A DNA stretch of 64,000 nucleotides from Mucidula mucida (lineage: Eukaryota > Basidiomycota > Agaricomycetes > Agaricales > Physalacriaceae), in the NCBI GenBank assembly GCA_015501055.1, contig JADNYV010000002.1, forward strand, positions 496,001-560,000, written 5' to 3'. Position numbers and translations under genes: made by a program. Shown piece by piece: positions 12,001-22,600 of this stretch (the first letter of the stretch is position 1; every line of letters starts with the position of its first letter). A model generated the notes under the pieces. That model worked only from the letters and a program-made list of their open reading frames with translations, was not told the origin of the DNA and did not search any database.

Positions 12001-14226
12001 GATATCTCTGCTATCTCCTTCGACAAAGATGATCAACATTTGGTGCGTACTTGGTACAAATTTTCAGGCTATAACTCACTTTACTTGAAATCAGGTTCCG
12101 CATGAGAAACTTTTGATTGCATTTGAACGTGTCTTGGTGGATATAACGAACAAAGTCGGTGTCGATATCAACCGTGCGACTACCGATAATCACTACAAGC
12201 ATCTCCTACCTTTCGTGTGTGGTCTTGGGCTTCGCAAAGCGGAAGCTCTCATTCAAAAGATCCAGTCTCTGGTCCGTGCAATAGGCTCCAGATAACTTGA
12301 TGATTGACTTTTTACAGGGTGGAAATCTCGCAGATCGTAACCAATTTTTGAAAAACGATCTTCTAACTCACGACGTCTTCTTGAATGCGGCAGGTTTCCT
12401 GCGAATATATCAGGAGTCCACCAGCCGTCAAAGTCGCCGTGATGACGAGAACGTTCAGGACCCTCTAGATAGTACTCGCATACATCCGGCGGATTACGAG
12501 CTTGCTCGAAAGATGGCCACCGACGCTCTGGAGATGGACGAGGAAGATGTTCAGGACGGACACCCATCTCAAGTCGTAACAGAGCTGATGAAGGATCCCA
12601 CCAAAGAGAAGCGACTTGCAGAACTCAACCTTGACGACTTTGCGATCAGTCTCTACGAGGTGAACCATGAGCAAAAACGACATACATTAAATGTGCTTCG
12701 CGCAGAGTTACTTCACCCCTTCTCGGAGCAGAGGAATCCTTGGACGCCTCTATCAGCTTGGGACGTTCTGACTATGCTCAGCACTGAGAGCGAAGACACG
12801 CTAACAGTTGGTCTCATCGTCCCCGTGCAAGTTAATCGTGTCAAGAGGGGTAGCCAATGTTCGGTTGGGTTCTGGCATCGAGGGCTTGGTCACGCAGGCC
12901 TTCATGTCGGACGATGGTTCGCAGCTCAAAGTGGCCTCTGCCGTGAACGGCGTCATTCTTGATGTCAAGCTCGATCTCGAAGCGGACCAATTCCTAGTAG
13001 AATTGTCGACGCGCCGCACGGACATGATTGAAGGCGATTCCAACTTCAGGCGTATTCGGCCTGATCCCCACTGGGACGCGGCGCAGAACGAGAAAGATCT
13101 CGATATTTTGGCAAGAAAGAAGCGGGCAGAGACGGCTGGCGGCCGCCGCATCATCAAGCACCCCAATTTCCACAACTTCAATACTGCGCAGGCTGAGGCT
13201 TACCTCGAAAAGCAGCAGCGTGGGGATGTTGTCATTCGGCCCTCGTCGAAGGGTAACGACCATTTGGCTGTGACTTGGAAGGTGGACCACAAATTGTATC
13301 AACATATAGGTATGTGGGTGTTTCACCCCTTTTCTTGGTCTTCTGTTGATCACCTACATGTAGATGTTACTGATTCGAATCCTGATCCCTCCGGTCAAGC
13401 ACTTGGCGGCCAGTTAGTTGTTGACGCTCAGCACATCTATTCAGATTTGGATGAGCTGATCGTTAATCATGTGCAAGCGATGGTCCGTCGTGTCGAAGAG
13501 TTGATGAATCATGAACGGTTCAAGGCAAAGTCGGAAGACGAGCTTCGTAAGCAATGCCTTGGTGTCCGATCCTCTCTCAGCTCATGTTTGGCTTGCAGAC
13601 CAGTTCTTGAAGCAACAGCTTGCGGCTAATCCTGCGAAGAGTATGTATGGATTTACGCTCAATCGCAAACGACCCGGCCACTTTACTTTGTGTTTCCTTG
13701 CCAACAAACAGGCTGCTGTGCAATCATGGGTGAGTATTCTTTCTGTTCGACATATGTTTCGCTTATATTCTGTAGCCTGTTCGTGTGACGCCTGAAGCTT
13801 ATTTTTGTTCGATGCGGCGGCTGCAGGAGTACCTGAACTCTGTGACGCCTTCAAAGTTCGGTTAGTGGCATGCTTTTTCCTACGTTATTCATGTAAACTG
13901 ACCATTAAATCAGTCATCTGCATCAACAAAGCATCGGCAACCAGGGCGGACGGACACCGTTCGGTGCCGGCATGCGAACACCCGCTCGCCCTACTGGCGG
14001 TATGACTCCAGGCCGCCCGGGGTATACTTCTGTTCGGCAACCTGCTGCTACACCGAACCCATATGGGGGAGCTACGCCCGCGTCGCGGTTTGGCAATGCT
14101 CCTCCGCAAACTGCATACGGATATCAGACGCCGTCGCATCCGGCGCCTGGGCATCTACCGGCTGGTATGAATCCGCAGAGAGCAGCGATGATACAGGATG
14201 CGAATGGGCCGGGGTGGGGTCGATAG
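9068..14226 (+). CDS. SPT6: Transcription elongation factor and histone chaperone Spt6
   Basis: Spt6 travels with RNA polymerase II, reassembles nucleosomes behind it and binds the phosphorylated polymerase linker. The start MSSPGAMAASVDDDVEMHD leads into a long acidic region with runs of Glu/Asp and a basic KKRRKHKKQ patch. The Spn1/Iws1-interacting segment follows (DDFIDWEDEEEGG). The core follows: helix-turn-helix, YqgF-like RNase H fold (PDVIVVGGFTIATAKL), helix-hairpin-helix (LLPFVCGLGLRKAEALIQKI), an S1 domain (VTQAFMSDDGSQLKVAS region) and the tandem SH2 (IKHPNFHNFNTAQAEAYLEK and DVVIRPSSKGNDHLAVTWK). The tail is Gly/Pro/Thr-rich (TPARPTGGMTPGRPG) and ends at GPGWGR. About eleven short introns interrupt it. 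Length and domain order match fungal Spt6. Confidence 0.96.
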
Positions 14227-14511
14227 CGTTTCATTTCTTTTGGTTGTATCTTCATAGTTCCGTATGTTCAATCATAGCTGTATAACAGACTACCTTGCAT
14301 TTCCTGACCCACGGTGCCTACGGCGTGTGATGTGCGTTCTGATCTGCCGTTCGGGGAGCATGAGTTGGATTGTATTGAATCAAGCATCTTGATATGAGAA
14401 CTGTCAAAAGTATCAAGGTCTTGCCGCTCTAGTGATCATTAAACTCGGAGCATAGGTCTGGTCCAGTCATGATCGTCTGCATCTTCGACGGTATCCCAGC
14501 ATTCGTGCAGA
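14227..14511. other. Intergenic region, SPT6 3' end to F-box gene
   Basis: This 285 bp should hold the SPT6 3' end and the promoter of the F-box gene. No repeat, RNA gene or open frame with coding character was seen. Confidence 0.4.
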
Positions 14512-16186
14512 ATGATTCAGTGGTGAGTGCTAGCTCATGGCCACTTTAAATTGCCACTAACTCGTTCCGTTGTAGGACCTTGAACAATACTCGTTTGAGT
14601 CGTCGTTCCTCTACTACCACTGCAAGAAGTTCAACACCAGATGGCACAGCGACTCGGGAGTTCACAAGCGAGAAGGCGAAGCGGCGGAGGACTCTTCCCA
14701 GTCTGTTATCGTCCTCCTCCCAAGGAAGTATAATCAGAATTTCCCCCGATGCAGCCCTCGTGATTGGTGGACTCCCCGCTCAAGTGTGGCGCGTCATTAT
14801 CTCCCAGTACCTCAGAGACGCGGACATAAAGACTATAACGCTCGTATGTCGTTCATTATGCGGCATATCGCAGCCATGTCTATTCCGAAAGCTGGTGTTC
14901 CATCCTTATTCCAAAACACCGGCCGGCTCCCTCGGGAACAAGGGCTTCGCCCTGGTCCACTGGCCTTACAAGCGGACGTTCTCCAAGAAGATGGAATTTC
15001 TCCTGCTTCCGATATAGCCACGGCCGTGACCCACGTCTCCATCTCTCCGTCAGACTCGGAGTGCATCTGGGAACAGAGCCACTTGGCTATGGACAGCATC
15101 TTGGACGCCATCTTCACCACCCTGCCCAACTTTCCCCACTTGACGACGTTGGTGTGCAGCCACATCAGGATCACGACACAGCGCATGATCGGGCTTCGCG
15201 TTTTGCGTCTGCGCTCGATATCGCTGGACTCGTGTTCGTTTGATGAGGGCAGCAGTCGTATGCCGGGGATGGACGTTATGCCTCTCGATACTGTGCGCTT
15301 GACCGGTGCCGCCGCCCCCGACGCGGCTTTCCTCTCTTTGTTCCTCAATCCTCCCCATCTGCACCGGCTGTACGCCACTCCGTGCGATACGATTCTCGCA
15401 GCGCTGTTGCGGAAGGAACAGCCTTTCTCTCACCTCACGGACCTCGATATTTCTCTGGCGTGCATTCCATCCCAAGACTTCATCCCCGTCTTGAGTAAAT
15501 GTCCTCACCTGAAGCGGCTGTGTATTCATCAGCCACAGCCCACTAGAGAGCGAATTCGGAAACACAAGCTGGAATCGCTGCCTAACACTGTAATCCCTGA
15601 ACTGAATTTCTTCCGTGGGCCACACGCGTATCTCTCAAGAATACTAGACAGTCGCAAGGTAAAGACCGTCGACGTGTCTTTCTCTTGCAGCCCCGAGAGC
15701 ATTATCAAAGTCGCTGAGAAAGTAGACGATCGCTACCGTGATCAGGTTGAATCGCTTACACTTCCCCCATCCACAGTGCCTCGGACGTTTTTAGGAGAAA
15801 TCCTCGTTCTCTTTCCCAACACCTGTTTTCTGAATATAAAGCGCGTATCGTGTACGCCTTCTCAATGGCGCGAGCGCTTCCTCGCCAGCGAGATTACGCC
15901 CCGACCCATCTTGCGCGCGCTCTACTATGAGGTCGACACTGGCGAGCCGTATCTCAACTGGGAGCACCCAGATCGGCAGACGCGCGAAGCCCTGTTGACA
16001 TTTGTTGGTTTCTTTCCGATATTGCTGAAACGCTTCCCCCAATTGCGGACAGTGCAGATGATGTATAGCGGTCTCTTGGGTGGGGCGCTGAACTGGCGCA
16101 AGAGCAAGTTAGGAGACGCTTTGGACTGTAGTGATATCCATGTCGACGTTGACGTTAATCAGCCGGGAGGAAGAGGTCGAAAGTGA
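14512..16186 (+). CDS. F-box / leucine-rich-repeat-like protein (frame change inside)
   Basis: The predicted start is an 11-nt first exon (ATG at 14512) joined across a 53-nt intron (14523-14575) to MIQW-TLNNTRLSRRSS. A basic Ser-rich lead is followed by the F-box, LPAQVWRVIISQYLRDADI then LVCRSLCGISQPCLFRKLVF, which in the family binds Skp1 in SCF ubiquitin ligases. The rest reads as degenerate leucine-rich repeats (LTTLVCSHIRIT, HLTDLDISLACIPS, LKRLCIHQPQ), which would choose substrates. The F-box is in the frame of 14577 but the repeats from about 15020 to the stop at 16186 are in the frame one base earlier. No GT-AG intron of suitable phase and ordinary length joins them. One missing base near 14900-15015 would explain this. 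The protein is lineage-type; no orthologue was recognised. Confidence 0.75.
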
Positions 16187-16296
16187 ATCCTGAGGAGGTT
16201 GAGGCGGTATGAAGGAGCTATCGCGAAATTACACTGAGGACTGGTGAACGAGATTTGTATACAACATGCTACAAGTACATTCCGTTGCTTTCGTGA

Positions 16297-17775
16297 TCAT
16301 TGGTCGGTTACATTGAAATGTTCCTTGTCGATGGTGGTATAGATGTAACCGTTATGCAAAAGAGAAGATAGAGCGTCCCTTGAGATAAACATGAGGTGAG
16401 TGTCTCTAAGGAACGAATATATACTGACTCTATGTCAGAGCGCCTGTATTGCTCCCTGCGGAAGGCACGAACGATGTCCTCCTTGGAAAGGCCGGCAATG
16501 ACAGGAGATGACGATGGCTGACTCCCGCTAAGACGAGGGTAGATGCGCCCGACTCCTGTTTCCTCTTGGAGGTGACGAATGAGGTCTCGCTGTAAAGTGG
16601 ACAGCCCGGACAGAGGATCGGCTTTCCTCGGCGTCTTGGTCTTCTTTGGTGTCTTCATCTTATTCTTCTTCGGCGTATTCTGCACAGAGCTAGACTTGGC
16701 AGCGGATCGCTGGACAGCAAAAGGGAAGGCCTAGTATCTACGTCGTGGGTGAGGCCCGTACCGGCTTCTTCCTCCCCGTCTGAATCCAAGGTGAGGTCAA
16801 TCATAATAGGGGTATCAGGTCGACGAGCGCGGGTAGGTGCAGTGTGGTTGCTGCGAGACAAGGAATGTGACGGTGAGTCGAGGATTGGCGGACTGGGGCG
16901 TCGTCTGGGAGGAGACTCCTCTATCATCTCATGCACGGGCCCGGGGCTGAGAGAAGTTCCAGCAAAGTTTGTGGTTACTTCCTCCATGGAGTGATCTTCG
17001 TCGACATCCATTGTAACAGCCTGTGATTGCGGGACCATCTCCTGGCTGCCCCCGACAGTCGGCTGACGACAACTATTGGCTTCATACTTAGTGAAGAAGA
17101 CGGGCTCACCGGATATTCATTCTTCTGCAAGATCCAGTACTCCATTATGCAGTCCAGGAAATGCCGATCCATCTCATGTGCATCGTCTACAAGCCGGATG
17201 TATTGGACGTCTAAAGCGACAGATTTCCGCGTCCTGTTCCCCGGGATGGGATAGAATACACTGAGCTCTCCGACGACATGAACAAAAGGACGTTCTCCGA
17301 GTATTTCCATGTCACTTTGGGAGCGCGGTAAGCGTGAGGCTTCGACGTCTGTTGCAAGACACACTCAGGTTCAATGTCGAGAATAGTATCACTGTAACTG
17401 GTGTCGTTGTCGGAATCTTTTCCAAAGACGCGGGCCTTGATCTCTGCTGTACCGTCCATAAGAAGATACATCCGATAGGTGGGGCGATCCTCAATCTCAA
17501 ATAGATTGGCAACTATCTGGACCTGGACAAGACCTGATCAATACGCGACAGGCGCGTAGTTTTGTCTTTACTACCCACCCGCTCAGCGCGGTGTCCTTGA
17601 AGGAACACCTTTGCTTTGTCATGTTCCTGCGTCGCCAACTTGGCTTGTGCAATAGTTATAGATCGCAAGGCTTCTTCAAATCGAAACTTGGGTCTCTGTT
17701 CTAGTTGAGCTTAAGCTTTCAGACTTATGCCGAATAGCGCACTCTAACATGGGAAGTATCGCCTTCCGAGGTCAT
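16297..17775 (-). CDS. Divergent RPA32 (RFA2) paralogue with disordered insert
   Basis: Spliced by eye, the start is MTSEGDTSHVR (ATG at 17775) joined to RPKFRFEEALRSITIAQAKL across a 47-nt intron. It resembles the neighbouring RFA2: ITIAQAKLATQ against MSIAQLRKATQ, then an OB fold (VQIVANLFEIEDRPTYRMY, DGTAEIKARVFG, FVHVVGELSVFYPIPGN, HFLDCIMEYWIL). The C-terminal winged helix is intact and ends DALSSLLHNGYIYTTIDKEH then FNVTDQ, close to the RFA2 end. It lacks the Gly/Ser-rich phosphorylated N terminus of RPA32. Between OB fold and winged helix sits about 130 disordered residues with IMIDLTLDSDGEEE, a good SUMO-interaction-like motif, and a Lys/Pro-rich basic patch (TPKKNKMKTPKKTKTPRK). It follows RFA2 by 178 bp on the same strand, so a tandem duplication is likely. 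A telomeric Stn1-like role is an alternative. Confidence 0.8.
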
Positions 17776-17953
17776 CGAAGGTGTCGCGTTGAAAAGATGG
17801 TGATGGTAGAAGGCAAGATGTGGTAAGTCATAACTGACAACTTGACACTTTGCTCAAGTCCAGCATTGTATGTCAGAAATCGCGGTAATATAGCAAGCGG
17901 GCGAATAAGTAACAAGCAGATACAATATAGTATACAATTTTCATGTCAATACA

Positions 17954-19013
17954 TCAGTCCGATACCTTGAAATGGGAGTCGTCAATTGTGCTAAAAATAT
18001 GCCCGTCGTCCATCAAAGCGTCCAACGCAGCGCTGACAGAACAAATTGAGCATTTGAAGAGACCGTTTGGAATTTTTACTGACCTGATGGTTTTCGCATC
18101 ACCTCCAATTGCGCAGGCAATGGTAGCAACATTGATCCCCTCGCTGGTGGGAGGTTGCGCTAACATATGTTCAATGATTTTGCGCTGCACCGGCGGCAAC
18201 TTGGCCCATTTGCCAGCGTTTGCGTTCATAGATGCAGACGGCGATTTATACGCATCGGCACTACTGCCATTCACTTTGCCTTCGCCTTTCACTTTCTCTT
18301 GTCCGTTAGGCGGGGGGCCGTGTTCCATGAACATGGAAATGGTGATAGTTTCGAGTTGGTGAAAGTACACCTCCATGAAATCAGTTATGGGCGTATATTA
18401 TGGGCGTTTATGTAGCGCTTGCTGTTGAAGGACTTGAGCTGACCGATGACGCGGATGTACATTTTCTCTCTAAAATAATATAAGTTTCTGCACCAAAACA
18501 AAACGCTAGACGTACTCAGGGTCGCCCCATCGTCCTTGATCTTCGTCGTTGTTCGACTCGTTCCAATGACGCGCCTCGAATGGCCCTGAACCGTCTTCGA
18601 GGAAATATGACGTGTTCGTAGCTTGTCTCTTTATATCAACGACTTGCGCGACAACCGTTACCTGCGTGCAAGAGGTGAGCCGAGAAGAGGAGGGCAGCGC
18701 GACGCGTACTTGACCTAGTGGTGTCTCGTCCAGCATCCAGTCCGCGTCCGTATGCGCCTGCGTCGCTTTCCGAAGTTGCGCGATTGACATCGGGCGAAGA
18801 GACAGCTGCGCTTCCGTTTTCTTCAAAGAGTCAGCCCGGAACTAGCGGGAAAAAACAAAGGCGCCCAACCTGGCGACCACCGCTCGGACTCCCGCTATTA
18901 CTGAATGGCGACCCGCCACTCGTGAACCCGCCTCCGTTTCCGTAATAATCGTCTAGGAAAACGAAGAAAATGAGCAGCGAAAAAAGGCGGCGCGCTCTCT
19001 TACTTTGACTCAT
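17954..19013 (-). CDS. RFA2: Replication protein A 32-kDa subunit
   Basis: RPA is the single-stranded-DNA-binding heterotrimer of replication, repair and checkpoint signalling; this is its middle subunit. The first coding exon is only 10 nt (ATGAGTCAAA), then an intron joins it to DYYGNGGGFTSGGSPFSNSG, the Gly/Ser-rich tail that kinases phosphorylate in the family. The OB fold follows: LSLRPMSIAQLRKATQAHTD, QVTVVAQVVDIKRQATNTSY, DGSGPFEARHW. After a linker (PPPNGQEKVKGEGKVNG) the winged helix begins at LPPVQRKIIEHMLAQPPTSE and ends GHIFSTIDDSHFKVSD at the TGA (17954-17956). This domain binds repair and replication partners. Its start codon is 38 bp from that of the divergent COA8-like gene, and the divergent RPA32 paralogue lies just downstream. 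Confidence 0.95.
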
Positions 19014-19051
19014 GGTGGTGTAAAGTAGCGTGTTATTTGGACGTGTTTGTC
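19014..19051. promoter_or_regulatory. Very compact divergent promoter, RFA2 / COA8-like
   Basis: The two opposing start codons are 38 bp apart, the shortest such gap in the window. Core promoters must overlap the first exons or introns of one or both genes. Confidence 0.55.
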
Positions 19052-19600
19052 ATGCGTTCCCTGCTTCGACCACTGCGCGGCCTGCACTCGTCTGCGTCGT
19101 TGTGGCATTTGGTCGGTCCTCCAAACCCCATATCCCACATCCGGCCCATCATATACGACGATGTTCCCCCGCCCCCACCGCCGTCGCGCCTGCAGCACCC
19201 GTATTCCTTAGCAGAATTTGACCCAGCGCCTCCAGCCGGCAGCACCGTACATGACATCCAATGGAGGCTGCAAAGACACGAAATCGACAAACTTGACGAG
19301 AGTTTTTGGCACGACGTCTGTGACTTTGCTCGACTTGCACGCCCTAATGCCTGACTGTCTTGTACAGAGCAACATCCGTTTCGAGAGCGGCAAAGAAGCT
19401 GTCCTCGCCAGTCTACCGCCCACTGCCTCCGCACTAGACAGGGAGAATGCGTTATCCGAGTTTTACAAGCAGTGGGTCATGCAGGAAACAGACCGGACAA
19501 ATGCTACACGCTTGAATGGCGCGCGAGAAACTTATCATGCATTACCGAGGCTGCCCGCGCTATGCTCTCCAAGTTTGGCAAAAAGCTTACATTTCAGTAA
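19052..19600 (+). CDS. COA8/APOPT1-like mitochondrial protein (apparent frameshift)
   Basis: The start MRSLLRPLRGLHSSASLWHL has the Arg/Ser/Leu composition of a mitochondrial targeting peptide. It runs into LVGPPNPISHIRPIIYDD, close to the conserved entry of human COA8 (apoptogenic protein 1), a cytochrome c oxidase assembly factor. The first exon ends DESFWHD; a 52-nt intron (19316-19367) leads to SNIRFESGKEAVLASLPP and LSEFYKQWVMQETDRTNA. The conserved end YTLEWRARNLSCI and EAARAMLSKFGKKLTFQ is clear but lies one base out of frame, with no intron between. One extra base near 19504 would join them. The stop is TAA at 19598-19600, only 26 bp from the convergent NUP133 stop. Confidence 0.8.
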
Positions 19601-19626
19601 TACAAGAAGCAAATACATAGCGAGAA

Positions 19627-22600
19627 CTAAGTTTGAAGATCGAGAATATCCTCCTCCGCCAACACCCGAACCTTGTCGTATACATCATCCAACTCCAATT
19701 CTCCTAGCCTGTCCTGCTCCAACACATAGTCATTGAACAGACTCTCCACGTCCTCGGATGGCATTCCAGGCCACCGTGAACTGATCTCATCAATAGTCGG
19801 TGGGAGCAAAGCCACTTGTGGGTTGGCTTCATATTCCTCCAACTGGAACCCTTCTCGAATCATGGCAGCGAATGTAACATACAACGCTGTGTTCCGGAAT
19901 CGGTCGTTTAGTTCGCTATCAGGAACATGGTCTGTTTTCTGTAACGTTGGCCAGCTAAGCGGTATGTCAGAAATGGGCACGAAAGCAGATTTAAGAACGT
20001 ACTCATCATGAAGATACACTCGACGCCAAACAGAACGGAAGGCCGATGCTCTGCGCGCGTCCGGTAATTGCTGCAACCACGATGTGAGTATCCCCATTCT
20101 TTGAATTTGAGCAGGGCTTACATGGGCTTGAATAAGTAATTTAAGCGCTATTGCAAACGCCTCAGGGGTCTCCTCATTATCCTTGAGGGACAACACGTCC
20201 ACCGCGTCCTCAAGAGACAACACCTTCCCTTGGAGCAGCGTGCGCACAAAGTCTTTGAAAACCTATGCCACGTTCAGGAATAAAATTCGAGTTGAAGAGC
20301 TTGATCTTACCAACGTAAGCGCTGTTCTATCTGCGAGTCCGGCAGCTTTGGCTTTCACGATTGCATCTGTCTGGCTTTCCAAAGATTGTCGTCCACGAAG
20401 GCCAGCGAGGACGCCAGTAAAGTCCTCCCTCAATTCCGTGTGTACACTGACAAAATCGAGATCGTCATGGAAGGCTACATCATGATTTGAGATGGCTCTT
20501 CTGGTTTAAATTGTAGACACCCACATTCTAAAACCTTATCAGGTTCAGGACTTGGAGCGCTCTGCAGATGCGCGAGATGTGTCAGTTTTCCCACACTCAA
20601 CATGAACTATACAATCCAAGTCAACTAAGAGGTCAAACAGTACGGGATGCTCATACCCGCTTAGAAGCTAGATTGGTGGATTCCTTGGATTCTTCCAAGA
20701 GCGCCAACGCAGCATCTTCGTATCGGTGTAACCCCAAGTCATGAATCCATGATATCGCAGGGTTGGGTACCGTAGCGAAGAACTTGTCCATATAGCCAAC
20801 ATGCATGTCGTCTTGGGTGAATAGTACTCGCAACTCGCCTTGGAGAAACGTAAAGTCACGGAGCCGGTCGATTCATGAGCAGCTTACCATGCTGAATATA
20901 CCATCGGTACAGTTCCGTAGCAAACTCCTCCTTGAAACGGTCAAGGTAATTTTGTATCCTGAGAAGATGGGGATTATTTGCCGGTGGGTACACAATTTCC
21001 TTGTTGCACAACGCAGCCAGACTTGCAAAGTCGTGATACTGCTCCGCTAAGGAGAACGCAGAACCAGAGTGACCGTTCCGTCCTGCGCAAATACATTGAT
21101 CAGTAAACGTCACGCCCCAAACATAAACATACGTAGGGTTTCCAACACATTAGGCCGTAGTGAAAGGGTTTTCCGCTTCAAGTCCAGCAGTTCCGCCTGA
21201 GCACCCGCTTCCTGGTTTTGGGCGGCACTGTTGATCGCAGTTCATATCCATGGTTGAAAGAATTGGAATGCAGTTACCTTTCTATCCACTCCAGTCGCTC
21301 GTGCATGCACGCAAACAACACATATGCCAGCTCCGGCAACTGAGCCCTCAGCTCTTGATCGCGAGGACTGGGCATTGGTGTTTCAATCTGCTTCGTCGTC
21401 TGGTCAAATAGACCTCGAACGACTTCAATGATATTGATATCACTTGTCCACGGGTTGATCATGGGCAGAGCAAGTCCATAGACGCCCTTGTTGTAATCCC
21501 GGTAGTCGAACGCTGATTTGAGTATGCACTTCCATCGAAGTGTCAGTGGAGGGAAACATTTGGCGCGTAGTATAACTTACAAGGACGACGCGATTCGCCT
21601 CCGGAAGCAATTCGGCCAAGTCTTGCGCAGCAGTGTTAACCGCTCTCATAAGTATTTCAGGTATCCTGATTACGATCATGCCTACGTCGGCGACTCGAAG
21701 TTTGAAAAAGGCTCTCATAATGTCTTCGTGATGTCCTTCTTGAATATCGCCCATGTAGGAATGTACTGCATCGTGGAGAACACTGAAGGTGTGACCCGCA
21801 CTGTTCGACGGTGTAGGTGAAAGAGGACGACTTGACACGGAATAAGCAATACCTTAGAAGATCATTGTGCTGGAGCCACAACTGATGTGCGGCATACAGC
21901 CTCTCAGCATCTATGGCTAGCTTTTGCCGACTACTCTGAGATATCTAGGCGGCAAGATTTACTTCTATTTGCGGATGAGGTTTGATTCATCACTAACCTT
22001 TCCCAACACCGCATTGTCGTTAATGAACTGGATCAAGAAGCTCAATCTGTCCTTACGCGTTGTCATCTGACTGTGCAAGTCGTTGTTGCGGAGGACGAGA
22101 AGAGGATCTGACTCTAAAATCGACTTGCTGAGCTGCTCCGCACCTTGCATCAAGCTCTCTTCGTCGACTTCAGGTGGGAAGCTAAAGCTAAGAGGATTCT
22201 AACAGAAATCGGTTCAGCAGAAGGTTAATAGAATATAAATTCAGGGTATACCTGTGGTATCGATCCATAGAGGACAGCTTGAGTCATGATAGACTTGATC
22301 AAATTGATCTTTCCTGTCCTACACGAAGGTGAGGAAACAAGAAACACGTCTGAGATAAAAACACGACAGACTCTAGATTGACATCTCTGATGTTGTTTGA
22401 GTCGATATGCGCCTTCAACATAACGCCAGAGGTAAGAACAAGAATAGTGCTTTCTGCATTGGATATTCCGACGCCAAGAGTGCGGTCAAAACTTGACTTT
22501 AATTCCAAGCGGTCCTGGTATTCAGAACCTATAGGTCATACGTTAGAAAGAACACGCTTAGAGGGATTGACAAACTTACGCGTAGCAACCAACGCGATCG

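Noticed and set aside
14576..14880. Alternative open frame upstream of the F-box/LRR gene, continuous with the repeats
   Set aside because: It is open but has no domain, whereas the neighbouring frame has a clear F-box. It would need ATG 14469 and would delete the F-box.
16297..17775. Reading the RPA32 paralogue as a telomeric Stn1
   Set aside because: The ITIAQ segment, HFLDCIMEYWIL helix and the winged-helix end match RFA2 next door better. Kept as an alternative only.
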